Positions 1-7,747 are shown, counted from the first letter of the stretch. The stretch: DNA of 24,281 nt from GW2011-AR5 sp041645025 (GCA_041645025.1 JBAZQV010000011.1:1-24281), one strand, 5' to 3'. Numbers and translations: made by a program. Notes: a model not told the origin generated them from the sequence alone.

Positions 1-781
1 TACTAGACGTTATGCCTCCCGTTCGGAGTTTTGTTTCCAATGAACTTTCTTTAATATCACTTTCATTCAAATCACCGTCGATTTCTTCTATACATTTCTT
101 AGCTTCTGCCACACTTCCTGGTATCCAAATTTGTTCGTTCCCTCTAAATTTTTCTAAGAAATCGAGTCTTATTTTTCGCCCTTCTTTATTTTGATTCTCT
201 ATCTCTGCTATCCAATCTGCGATTATAATTGAATGTCTATTTTCATCTAGTGTAATTTCTGAGCCATAAATTTCTTTATAAATTTGGGGAAATGCCATTA
301 ATTTTTCTTTTATTCTGTGAGATGGTGTCCATAGAACGATTTTGAAGGGGTATTCAGGTAGGTTTATTAAATTATTATTTGTCAAGCTATCCTCAAAAAG
401 TCCACTCAAGTCTTCATGAGGAGAAAATAAGCAAAAGCAATCTATTTCAACATTTGAGGCTTTGACTTGATGAATCTTTAGGAAAAGTTTTTCTGGATTT
501 AATTTCGACCTATAATTTTTGACTTCAAAAAACCACTTTAATTTTTCTTTACCACATATTCCAAGGACATTGTTTTTCTTTAAGAGAGCTTCAAGTTTAG
601 CATCTTTGCCCCCTTGATATCCAGATTCGTATCTTCTTAATGAACTTATGGAAGAAAAAGTATCTAAAAGATTTTCTAGAATTGCGACAAGTTTTCTCTC
701 TCCTAAATCCCCTTTTGTTTGACTATTCATTAGAAAATTACTATTTTTAAAAGACTTTTTAAATCCCGAAATTTTTCCCAT
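1..781 (-). CDS. PD-(D/E)xK nuclease-like N-terminal region of a larger protein, 3' end outside window
   Basis: An open frame of 260 codons runs from an ATG at 781-779 to the window edge without a stop, so the C-terminal part is missing. Near the N-terminus is a restriction-endonuclease-like core: GDLGERK (Glu28), then GGKDAK (Asp60), then FFEVKNY (Glu86-x-Lys88), which fits the E...D...ExK order of Mrr/Holliday-resolvase-like nucleases. A region with alternating hydrophobic strands and the phrase VLWTPSHRIKEKL follows, then a charged linker from about residue 230. In the family this type of nuclease is often fused to a C-terminal NTPase (STAND/NACHT) in antiphage proteins; that fusion is inference because the rest is cut off. 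Codons are more A/T-rich than in cdc48, which fits horizontal acquisition. A GGGTGGT tract lies 3 nt before the ATG. No neighbouring methyltransferase is visible. Confidence 0.75.
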   Translation of the reverse strand, partial: MGKISGFKKSFKNSNFLMNSQTKGDLGERKLVAILENLLDTFSSISSLRRYESGYQGGKDAKLEALLKKNNVLGICGKEKLKWFFEVKNYRSKLNPEKLFLKIHQVKASNVEIDCFCLFSPHEDLSGLFEDSLTNNNLINLPEYPFKIVLWTPSHRIKEKLMAFPQIYKEIYGSEITLDENRHSIIIADWIAEIENQNKEGRKIRLDFLEKFRGNEQIWIPGSVAEAKKCIEEIDGDLNESDIKESSLETKLRTGGITSS

Positions 782-847
782 TTTACCACCCGTTCAGTAA
801 CACGTCTTTTCCACCACCCGCCAATTTAGGAGTGCGCCTACCATAAA

Positions 848-860
848 CCTTTTTATACTT
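848..860. promoter_or_regulatory. TATA box readable on both strands between divergent genes
   Basis: On the minus strand the core reads GTATAAAAAGG (858 to 848), about 67-77 nt before the nuclease ATG at 781. On the plus strand TTTTTATACTT precedes the ATG at 916 by about 55 nt. Either direction allows a short leader. Both genes have no other obvious TATA box, so a shared core promoter is plausible but unproven. Confidence 0.45.
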
Positions 861-915
861 TTAGTGTGTACGTAATACTAAAAAAAGACAAGACGTGGTT
901 TCAAGGGGATAAGGA

Positions 916-1272
916 ATGAAAATAGAAATAAGAAAAAGCGGCGCTGCGGTCATAATAACATTTGACACGCACGCGGAGAACTTCGAATCTGACTATGAAA
1001 GAAATAAGTTCTTCCGGGAGTTGCATGGGTGGAATCAGATAATACCCAACGGCACTAAAAAATATGAATACCGAAGGCCTGGTCTGCTAGACGAAATACC
1101 TCACATAAAGGTAGCAAATTCGGCTTTTATAGTCGCATTGGAACACATGAAGAGAATGGAACAGTTCTTCGATGAGTGGCATGACAAGGTCGAGTACGAT
1201 ATGATGAAGATAATGATGCAAAATAAGGACATGAGACAACTGAATCACAGGGTTGTGGAGGAGCAAAAATAA
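916..1272 (+). CDS. conserved-looking hypothetical protein, 118 aa
   Basis: I do not recognise the family with certainty. The protein is 118 residues, soluble, without signal peptide or membrane segment. The N-terminal part is beta-rich (KIEIRKSGAAVIITFDT), a central stretch has NGTKKYEYRRPGLLDEIPH, and the last 45 residues form a methionine-rich amphipathic helix or coiled coil (EHMKRMEQFFDEWHDK onward). The start at 916 is supported by GGGGAT at 905-910, six bases upstream, a match to the GGTGAT-type archaeal ribosome site. It stands alone on the plus strand, 150 nt before cdc48 and divergent from the nuclease gene. The ordered codon use and RBS favour a real gene; no function is assigned. 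Confidence 0.6.
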   Translation: MKIEIRKSGAAVIITFDTHAENFESDYERNKFFRELHGWNQIIPNGTKKYEYRRPGLLDEIPHIKVANSAFIVALEHMKRMEQFFDEWHDKVEYDMMKIMMQNKDMRQLNHRVVEEQK

Positions 1273-1310
1273 TCGGCACATAATGATAATTTAATAATTA
1301 CATATATAGT

Positions 1311-1396
1311 AGATGACATTAGTTTTCATACAAAATAATGTCATCTGCATATAGCAGTGACATCATAATATGTCCAAATAGTTATGTCACGTGCTA
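1311..1396 (+). promoter_or_regulatory. two dyads of TGACAT half-sites upstream of cdc48
   Basis: AGATGACATTA (1311-1321) is matched by its perfect reverse complement at 1336-1346 across a 14-nt spacer. TAGCAGTGACAT (1352-1363) pairs with 1384-1396 with one bulged base. The same hexamer therefore occurs four times: TGACAT at 1314 and 1358, ATGTCA at 1338 and 1384, with dyad centres about 45 bp apart. A TATATA run at 1303-1308 could be the TATA box, which would put the sites around and downstream of the transcription start. This looks like an operator for a dimeric regulator, or two leader hairpins; which one is not decided by sequence. Confidence 0.5.
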
Positions 1397-1423
1397 TACA
1401 TATAGAGAATAGGAGTGATAATT

Positions 1424-4400
1424 ATGGCAGAGGATCTAAAACTGAGAGTTGGCGAACTGACGGAGAAGGGCGACTTTGGCCGTGGTATCGTGAGGATATC
1501 TGCAAAGGACATGAAAAGTATTGGAATAACCGAGGGTGATGTCGTTGAACTGGAGGGAAAACGGAAGACAGCTGCGATAGCTGTAAGAGCATACCCGGTT
1601 GATATCGGACTTGATATAGTACGGATGGATGGATTGGAAAGAAGAAATTGTGGTTCAGGCGTCAGCGAAACGGTTAAAGTTAAAAAAGCAACGGTTGTGG
1701 AAGCAAAAGCTGTAACGATAGCGCCAGCGCGTAAGGGAATAATAATTCACATGGGCGGCAATCTCATAAAACAAAATATACTTATGAGGCCTCTTGTTTC
1801 AGGCGACATAATAATACCTAATCCTATAGTTCAGGACCGCCGCAGTAATAGCGTGTTTGAGCAGTTCTTTGGAATGGATTTCGGAGACTTCATGTTCACA
1901 CCTTTTGGCGAGGAAAAGTTTGTTGTTGTTGCTACAGAGCCGAAAGGCATTGTACGCGTTACAAGAGCAACAGATGTTGAACTACTTCCACAGATGACAA
2001 AACCCCTCGAAGAGGAAAGGATACCGGAAGTAACTTATGAAGATCTCGGCGGACTACACGAGGAGGTAAAGAAAGTCCGTGAGATGATAGAGCTGCCTCT
2101 CAAACATCCGGAACTTTTTGAAAGACTTGGTATTGAACCGCCAAAGGGAATACTTCTACACGGACCTCCGGGCTCGGGAAAGACGCTACTTGCTAAAGCT
2201 GTGGCAAATGAATCAGGAGCAAAGTTTTTCGTTATTAATGGCCCTGAAGTGATGTGCGTTGATGGAGACACAAAGATAATGACGAATCCGAAGGGCTTTG
2301 TGAAGGCTAGGGATATATTTGAAAAGGATGGCGATACGGAGGATGTTAGGAAAATAAAGGTTAAGAAACTCAAAGAGCCGATAACGACTTTTGCCATGGA
2401 CGAGAACGGGAAGATAGTAAAAGCTCACATAACCCATACGGCAAAACTCACTGCAAAATCCTATAAATTATCATTAAGTGACGGCAACGAAATAACGGCG
2501 TCGCATAACCAGCCGTTCCTTGTTTACGAGAACGGCGAGCTTGTCTGGAAAAGAGTGGAAGAGCTGAAGGAAGGAGGCTATGTAGCAAGGATAAGCAAGG
2601 TCGAGACAGAAGAGAAAAGCTACGAAGTGAATCCCGACAGCATAAGTGGAATAATCAAAAAAGATGGCAAATATGCAATTAAGAGCAGAAATCTTTCAAG
2701 AAGCAATTTCATAAAACTGCCGCGAAAGACTTCGCCGGAGCTGATGGAGTTTCTTGGCTTGGTTGTAGCCGAGGGCAGCATTGACAAAAGGGGAGACGGT
2801 ATATCATTTGCAAATATTGACATGCAGCTGAGAGAAAGATTCAAAGGGCTTTGCAGAAACCTTTTTGATACCGCCCATTTCCACGAGGATGAGGAGAAAA
2901 TATCTATTTACTCAAAGACTCTTGTAGAATATCTAAAGCTTCTTGGATTCGAAAACGCCAGCAAAGTCGTCGTGCCAGGATATTTTTTCAAGCTTCCTAA
3001 AGATGAAGTGGCCGCGTTCGTAAGGGGTTATTTCGAGGGAGACGGCACGGTAAGCGTGTTGAAGATAAAGGGCATAAATTACCCAACACCTATCCTGTAC
3101 AGCGTAAACAGGGAATTCCTACAGGAAATGCAAACGCTTCTGCAGATGAAGCTTGGGATAGCGACAAAACTAAAGGAACATAAGACGCCAATGGGACTTA
3201 TGCACAAGCTTGTCGTTCGCGGCTATGACGGAAGATTAAAGTTCGCTGGCATAGGGAACAACAGCAAGAAACTCCGGAAGCTTCAGGAAATAAGGAAAGT
3301 TAAAAGGGCAAAGGAATATGAGAACGTTCCAAGACCAACAGCGCTCATCGAATCGGTTAGGACTTTGCCTTATGTAAAATATAGGAACCATGATTACTAT
3401 GTTTACGGTACCAGACCACTTACAAAGCACGCAATGAAAAAATTATTCGAGATAGCAGAGACCAACAACGTGGTAAATGACAAAGTAAAAGCAGAATTCG
3501 ACACACTCATGCGTACCGATATAGCGTGGGAAAAAATAGAGAAAATAAATTACGTCGGCGAAAGAGAACTCTATGACTTTACCGTGGACAAAGACAACTT
3601 TACAGGGCCTAACATGCTGTTGCTCCACAACTCAAAATTTTACGGAGAGTCGGAGGAAAATTTACGCAAGATATTCGAGCAGGCAGAAAAGAATGCGCCA
3701 TCCATCGTATTTATTGATGAAATAGATTCCATTGCACCAAAAAGAGAGGAAGTAAAAGGTGAAGTAGAAAAACGTGTTGTCAGCCAGTTGCTGTGCCTCG
3801 ACCCTAAAACACTTATCTATACTCCGAATGGCGTTCTTACTATAGAAGAATTATACAACAAAAATAAAACCACAGTGAATACGAAAGACGGTGTAGAATA
3901 TACGGAGCCTGAAAACTTGGAAGTCTTCGGGCTGAAAAACAGCAAGATAAAGCCTGTGAAAGTAAAGGTGATGAACAAACTTCACGTGCCCGATACTGTC
4001 GAGGTCGGCCTGGACAACGGCACGCATGTCACCGTGTCCGCTATACAAAGATTCATGACAGTCAGGAACGGGAAAATGTCTTGGGATCACATATCAAACC
4101 TAAAGACGGGCGACGCTGTTGCTCTTCCAGCTTACTTGCCGGAAGGCTCCAAAACCACCTTTGACATTTTTGATTTGGACGGTGACAGTTATGTGTTGAA
4201 GATAGAGGGCTGGCTCAGAAAGTTCTTCGGGTCTAATTACATAAGGCTCGGACAGCTGAAAAAAATATACTCGGATGGCAAATTAGAAACATTCGGGTTG
4301 CTGAGGTTCAGGCTCATAAATGCTATACACGAATTGAAAATATTCGGCCTGGAAACCCTTATGAGCCGCGCTGGGGTTCGGAATACGCATAATAATAGAA

Positions 4401-6760
4401 TTGCTGTAAGGAGAATGCTGAAAAATTTCATAAAAATCGGCACGATTAAAGCCGAACACGGAAAACAGGGCAGAACGTTCACCGACGTATCCGCTTTGCC
4501 GCCGAACAGAAAAGCACTGCAGGAAATCACAGGCATAGCTCACAAAAAGGGCAGCCTGTTCCCGGTAAAAGAGAAATATTTCGTAAAGCCTGTTCTGGAA
4601 TTAAGCGAAGAGCTGGCAGAGCTTATCGGATATATTTTGTCAGACGGCAGCCTCAGCTATAGCAGGGTGCACGTAGGTGGTAAGACGGAAATAGTTGATA
4701 GGGCTGCTTCTATCGTAAACAAACTGTTCGGCATAAAGCCTTTCGTAGGATTTGACAGGATTCACAGGATGGATGCTGGTTCAATAACCCTTGCAAACCT
4801 GATGAAAGACCTTTATAAAATACCAAGCGGCAAGAAGGCGCACATCGTCAAAGTCCCGGATTACATGTACATGGCGGACAAGAGATGCGTAGCAAGATTT
4901 GTCCGGGCTTACATAGACTGCGACGGCGAAATCGGCAAAACAAAAATAAGAACATTTTCGAGAAGCAGGGAAATGATGCTTGGCACATCAAGGCTGCTTA
5001 CAGTGCTATCAATACCGACTACTATCACGAAATCGAATTACGATATGTGGTACTGCAACATTGTGGGCGGTTATGATTCCTATATAAAATTCTCGCAGCA
5101 AGTCGGTTCAATAAGGGCAGAAAGAATAAGGAAAATAGAAAGTCTACTGCAAAGAAAGCGGATGTTAAGCCCCCAGACCGCGCCGGAGGTCGAACAACAG
5201 CTTTACAGGCTGCAGAAACAGCACCACATCAAAATACAGGACAATGATTACAGGTATCTTACAGGCACAACCAACATGACATGGGACAAATTCGAATACT
5301 TTGTAGACCTTTTCGATGAGGATATAGCTGATGATGAGAATTTCGAGGCGCTAAAGGAAATTAAAGAGGCCGAGCTAAGATGGGTGAAAATCGAGAAGAT
5401 ATCGAAAGCCGAACCCATGTGGATGTACGACCTCACGACAGAGACAGAAAACTTTGTCGGCGGCGAGCTTCCTGTTCTGCTGCATAACACACTGATGGAT
5501 GGGCTAAAGGCACGCGGAAACCTGATAGTTATTGGCGCTACCAATATACCCAATTCTCTGGATCCGGCGCTGCGAAGACCAGGACGTTTTGACAGGGAAA
5601 TAGAGCTGGGTGTTCCAAACAAGGAAGGTCGAAAGGAGATACTTCAAATACATACACGAGGAATGCCGCTGGACAAGAACGTCGATCTCATACATATAGC
5701 TGATATTACTTATGGGTATGTCGGCGCGGATATAACTGCTCTTTGCAAGGAGGCGGCTATGCATGCACTGCGACGTGTGCTTCCAGACCTGGGTGCAATA
5801 AAGGGTGACAGACCGATACCGCAGGATATACTGAAGAAGCTTATTGTTACAAAAGAAGATTTTGAATATTCCATGAAGATGGTCGGACCTTCTGCTATGA
5901 GAGAAGTTCTTATAGAGATTCCCAAGGTGAAATGGGAGGATATAGGAGGCTTGGAGGACATAAAGAAGTCCATGAAGGAAGTCATAGAGTGGCCTCTTAA
6001 ATATCCCGACTCATTCAAACGGCTTGGAATAAGACCACCTGCTGGTGTGCTGCTTTTCGGACCTCCGGGCTGCGGAAAAACACTGCTCGCTAAGGCAGTT
6101 GCAAACGAATCAGGCGCGAACTTCATTTCTGTCAAGGGGCCGGAATTGTTGTCAATGTGGGTAGGCGAAAGCGAGAAACATGTAAGGGATGTATTCCGCC
6201 GGGCAAAACAAGTAGCTCCCGCAATAATATTTTTTGATGAAGTAGATGCACTTGTACCAAGAAGAGGAATGAACTCTGGTGATAACGTATCAGAGCGCGT
6301 TGTTTCACAACTGCTTGCTGAAATATCAGGACTGGAAGACCTTCACGATGTTATTGTCATAGCAGCTACCAACAGGCCTGACATCGTTGACCCGGCACTG
6401 CTGAGACCAGGACGCTTTGACCGGCAGATCCTTGTGCCAACACCTGATGAGAGGGCAAGGCTTGCAATACTTAATGTTCATACCAAAGACATGCCTCTTA
6501 TTGGCGACGTTGACATGAAGAAACTTTCGAAGGAAACTGCTGGATATTCCGGCGCCGATCTCGGAGCGCTGGTGCGCGAAGCTGGCATGAATGCCATGAG
6601 AAGGAACACGGAAGCGGATGTGGTATCACGCCAGGACTTCGAACATGCGCTGAAAGACGTAAAGCCCTCGGTAAGCGAAGAGATGAACCAGTTTTACGAA
6701 AGCATGCTGAAAAAGAGAAAGAACCAGATCATAGAAGAAGAAATAACATACACCGGTTAA
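1424..6760 (+). CDS. cdc48: VAT/Cdc48-type AAA+ unfoldase precursor with two inteins
   Basis: Archaeal VCP-like ATPase that unfolds proteins in the cytosol, often for the proteasome. The precursor is 1778 aa; removing two inteins (459 and 565 aa) leaves 754 aa, the usual VAT length. Order: N-domain (about 1-185), D1 with Walker A GPPGSGKT at 247-254, intein 1 at 278-736, a 54-residue extein block with Walker B (VFIDEID), intein 2 at 791-1355, sensor GATN and the RPGRFD arginine-finger region, then D2 with GPPGCGKT at 1546 (522 after splicing), FFDEVD and AATNRPD. I chose ATG 1424 rather than GTG 1415 because AGGAGTGAT (1411-1419) lies four bases before it and MAEDLKLRV matches family N-termini. 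Both inteins split D1, so the enzyme should be inactive until both splice. Dyads upstream suggest regulation; a hairpin overlaps the stop. Confidence 0.97.
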   Translation: MAEDLKLRVGELTEKGDFGRGIVRISAKDMKSIGITEGDVVELEGKRKTAAIAVRAYPVDIGLDIVRMDGLERRNCGSGVSETVKVKKATVVEAKAVTIAPARKGIIIHMGGNLIKQNILMRPLVSGDIIIPNPIVQDRRSNSVFEQFFGMDFGDFMFTPFGEEKFVVVATEPKGIVRVTRATDVELLPQMTKPLEEERIPEVTYEDLGGLHEEVKKVREMIELPLKHPELFERLGIEPPKGILLHGPPGSGKTLLAKAVANESGAKFFVINGPEVMCVDGDTKIMTNPKGFVKARDIFEKDGDTEDVRKIKVKKLKEPITTFAMDENGKIVKAHITHTAKLTAKSYKLSLSDGNEITASHNQPFLVYENGELVWKRVEELKEGGYVARISKVETEEKSYEVNPDSISGIIKKDGKYAIKSRNLSRSNFIKLPRKTSPELMEFLGLVVAEGSIDKRGDGISFANIDMQLRERFKGLCRNLFDTAHFHEDEEKISIYSKTLVEYLKLLGFENASKVVVPGYFFKLPKDEVAAFVRGYFEGDGTVSVLKIKGINYPTPILYSVNREFLQEMQTLLQMKLGIATKLKEHKTPMGLMHKLVVRGYDGRLKFAGIGNNSKKLRKLQEIRKVKRAKEYENVPRPTALIESVRTLPYVKYRNHDYYVYGTRPLTKHAMKKLFEIAETNNVVNDKVKAEFDTLMRTDIAWEKIEKINYVGERELYDFTVDKDNFTGPNMLLLHNSKFYGESEENLRKIFEQAEKNAPSIVFIDEIDSIAPKREEVKGEVEKRVVSQLLCLDPKTLIYTPNGVLTIEELYNKNKTTVNTKDGVEYTEPENLEVFGLKNSKIKPVKVKVMNKLHVPDTVEVGLDNGTHVTVSAIQRFMTVRNGKMSWDHISNLKTGDAVALPAYLPEGSKTTFDIFDLDGDSYVLKIEGWLRKFFGSNYIRLGQLKKIYSDGKLETFGLLRFRLINAIHELKIFGLETLMSRAGVRNTHNNRIAVRRMLKNFIKIGTIKAEHGKQGRTFTDVSALPPNRKALQEITGIAHKKGSLFPVKEKYFVKPVLELSEELAELIGYILSDGSLSYSRVHVGGKTEIVDRAASIVNKLFGIKPFVGFDRIHRMDAGSITLANLMKDLYKIPSGKKAHIVKVPDYMYMADKRCVARFVRAYIDCDGEIGKTKIRTFSRSREMMLGTSRLLTVLSIPTTITKSNYDMWYCNIVGGYDSYIKFSQQVGSIRAERIRKIESLLQRKRMLSPQTAPEVEQQLYRLQKQHHIKIQDNDYRYLTGTTNMTWDKFEYFVDLFDEDIADDENFEALKEIKEAELRWVKIEKISKAEPMWMYDLTTETENFVGGELPVLLHNTLMDGLKARGNLIVIGATNIPNSLDPALRRPGRFDREIELGVPNKEGRKEILQIHTRGMPLDKNVDLIHIADITYGYVGADITALCKEAAMHALRRVLPDLGAIKGDRPIPQDILKKLIVTKEDFEYSMKMVGPSAMREVLIEIPKVKWEDIGGLEDIKKSMKEVIEWPLKYPDSFKRLGIRPPAGVLLFGPPGCGKTLLAKAVANESGANFISVKGPELLSMWVGESEKHVRDVFRRAKQVAPAIIFFDEVDALVPRRGMNSGDNVSERVVSQLLAEISGLEDLHDVIVIAATNRPDIVDPALLRPGRFDRQILVPTPDERARLAILNVHTKDMPLIGDVDMKKLSKETAGYSGADLGALVREAGMNAMRRNTEADVVSRQDFEHALKDVKPSVSEEMNQFYESMLKKRKNQIIEEEITYTG
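2255..3631 (+). other. intein 1 in Cdc48 D1, with LAGLIDADG endonuclease
   Basis: The host sequence GPEVM/SKFYGESE is interrupted between Met277 and Ser737. The insert is 459 aa, begins with Cys (CVDGDTKIMT, block A) and ends with YDFTVDKDNFTGPN and LLLHN (blocks F and G), with Ser as the +1 extein residue, so it is a class 1 splicing element. It carries two DOD/LAGLIDADG motifs, LGLVVAEGS and FVRGYFEGDG, each keeping its acidic residue, so the homing endonuclease may be active. Block B reads ASHNQPFLV: aligned on the PF pair, the usual TxxH is SxxQ, although an offset TASH is also present. The site lies between Walker A and Walker B, a conserved stretch typical of intein targets. Confidence 0.96.
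3794..5488 (+). other. intein 2 in Cdc48 D1, with LAGLIDADG endonuclease
   Basis: Host VVSQLL/TLMDGL is interrupted by 565 residues beginning CLDPKTLIYTPNG (Cys791) and ending YDLTTETENFVGGE then VLLHN, with Thr1356 as the +1 residue. Endonuclease motifs LIGYILSDGS and FVRAYIDCDG both keep the catalytic Asp. The stretch before the first motif (about residues 900-1060) is extra compared with intein 1 and may be a DNA-recognition domain. Block B is VSAIQRFMTV, where the conserved TxxH is replaced by SxxQ. The insertion follows Walker B and precedes sensor 1. It is only distantly similar to intein 1, so the two look like independent invasions rather than a duplication. Confidence 0.96.
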
Positions 6761-6789
6761 GGCTTTTCTTTGAGAAAGAAAATCCTTAA
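6757..6789 (+). terminator. strong hairpin overlapping the cdc48 stop codon
   Basis: TTAAGG (6757-6762) pairs with CCTTAA (6784-6789); after one C/T mismatch TTTTCTTT pairs with AAAGAAAA around a GAG loop. The 14-bp stem includes the last codon bases and stop TAA. No long T-run follows, so it could be a terminator-like or mRNA 3'-end-protecting structure. Confidence 0.5.
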
Positions 6790-6901
6790 GCCAAAAGAAA
6801 TATATTACAGGGTGACTCACTGGCGTTCGTTGATGAGAAACGGATAAAATAATATTGAAGATAGGTTTGTAAGTTCCCATGTTCTTTGGGGTTCATACAG
6901 A

Positions 6902-6919
6902 CCTTTCTTACAAGAAAGG
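6902..6919 (+). other. 8-bp hairpin just ahead of the small zinc-ribbon ORF
   Basis: CCTTTCTT and AAGAAAGG are perfect reverse complements separated by two bases. The 3' arm touches the purine-rich GGGATG that would be the ribosome site of the ATG at 6928, so the hairpin could mask translation initiation. A TATA-like run (6843-6853) lies about 55 nt upstream of the hairpin. Alternative: a terminator for a short transcript. Confidence 0.4.
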
Positions 6920-6927
6920 GATGTATT

Positions 6928-7074
6928 ATGAAATGCATTGCATGCGATAGAGAAACACAAATGACAGCGAAGCGCGGCGAGATAGAAGCGGCGCTCTGCC
7001 ACTATCATTACCCTATGAATAAGATTGAGATAACAGTTCCGTCTGGTGGGCTGCTCTTGGTTTTTGTTAGGTAG
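6928..7074 (+). CDS. small zinc-ribbon-like protein, 48 aa
   Basis: Starts at ATG 6928 (MKCIACDRE) and carries Cys3-x2-Cys6 and Cys24-x2-His27, the spacing of a small treble-clef or zinc-ribbon finger. The tail (IEITVPSGGLLLVFVR) is hydrophobic and beta-like. An in-frame upstream ATG at 6886 would run through the hairpin and is less likely. It lies alone in a 363-nt gap between cdc48 and a convergent minus-strand gene. Small archaeal zinc fingers of this size often bind nucleic acid or serve as adaptors; no specific function can be given. The four ligands are the main reason to think it is real. Confidence 0.5.
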   Translation: MKCIACDRETQMTAKRGEIEAALCHYHYPMNKIEITVPSGGLLLVFVR

Positions 7075-7123
7075 GTATTGATTATTACCACTCTAAAGAA
7101 GAAGCGCCTTTCCATTGTGGTAT

Positions 7124-7654
7124 CTACTTACCTTTGTGGTATTTTTCCCACATTTCGACGAACTTCACAAAGTTGTCAATGATTTTCATCCCATCTCCAC
7201 CCATTTCCGGGTTGAAATGAACACCAAAGAATGGTTTTTCCCTATCAGCTATTATCTCTGGCTCTTTGGAAGATGCGATGACATCGAAGTTCTCCGGCAA
7301 ATCATCCAATGCAGCTGTGCAGGACTTGACCACTGTAAACATTTTTTTCAAATCTAATGTTAGTGGACAGGCATGGTCGATCTTGGCACTTATCTGCTTC
7401 TCCGGCTTAGCTGGAATTATTTTCGCCCCGTAGACAGCACCAAGAAACAAATAACCCGCGCCGATTGCGAGCAGTGGCTTTTCCACGGATTTTATTATTT
7501 TTTCGTTATGCTTCTGATTCTTCAAATCACCATCGGACAGAATAAATGCCGATGCCTTCATGTCAGCTTTGTCAGGTTTCATAATAGTCTTCTGACCTCT
7601 TATCATCTTTGCTATTTGCTCTGCACCCTTGCCGTTGTCGATTATTACTAACAT
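7124..7654 (-). CDS. class I glutamine-amidotransferase-like protein lacking catalytic Cys and His
   Basis: 176 aa. The N-terminus MLVIIDNG and the overall order resemble the GATase subunit of archaeal GMP synthetase (GuaA-A). At the nucleophile elbow, where the family has GxCxGHQ, this protein has AIGAGYL (63-69): Cys is Gly65, His is Tyr68 and Gln is Leu69. At the C-terminus the usual GVQFHPE is GVHFNPE (144-150): the catalytic His is Asn148 while Glu150 stays. It therefore cannot release ammonia from glutamine by the normal route. The fold appears intact, so it may be a regulatory or binding paralog. GTGAT lies four bases before ATG 7654 and a TATAAAAAG box precedes it, so it can be transcribed apart from map upstream on the same strand. 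Confidence 0.8.
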   Translation of the reverse strand: MLVIIDNGKGAEQIAKMIRGQKTIMKPDKADMKASAFILSDGDLKNQKHNEKIIKSVEKPLLAIGAGYLFLGAVYGAKIIPAKPEKQISAKIDHACPLTLDLKKMFTVVKSCTAALDDLPENFDVIASSKEPEIIADREKPFFGVHFNPEMGGDGMKIIDNFVKFVEMWEKYHKGK

Positions 7655-7708
7655 TTTATCACAATTAAATTCTGGTGTAAAACTTTTTAAGCTGAATCTA
7701 AAGGAAAA

Positions 7709-7717
7709 CTTTTTATA
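7709..7717 (-). promoter_or_regulatory. TATA box for the amidotransferase-like gene
   Basis: Minus strand reads TATAAAAAG, ending about 55 nt before the ATG at 7654, in the 93-nt gap after map. A second T/A-rich box (TTAAAAAG, near 7683-7690) lies closer. Either could drive the gene. Confidence 0.45.
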
Positions 7718-7747
7718 CTCCTCGATAGTCTTTGTGCCTTTACTCAG

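Noticed and set aside
799..900. ACACGTCT and AGACGTGG as an inverted pair between the first two genes
   Set aside because: Only eight or nine bases match, with a mismatch and about 85 nt between arms; not enough to call an operator.
4885..5076. Plus-strand frame inside intein 2
   Set aside because: Overlaps the second LAGLIDADG region in another frame; low-complexity translation with no start signal.
6825..6870. TTGATGA resembling a C box of a C/D guide RNA
   Set aside because: The R position is wrong and no CUGA D box or D'/C' pair lies at suitable distance.
7115..7651. Long plus-strand frames opposite the amidotransferase-like gene
   Set aside because: No ribosome site or domain; the minus-strand frame has clear family similarity, so these are antisense shadows.
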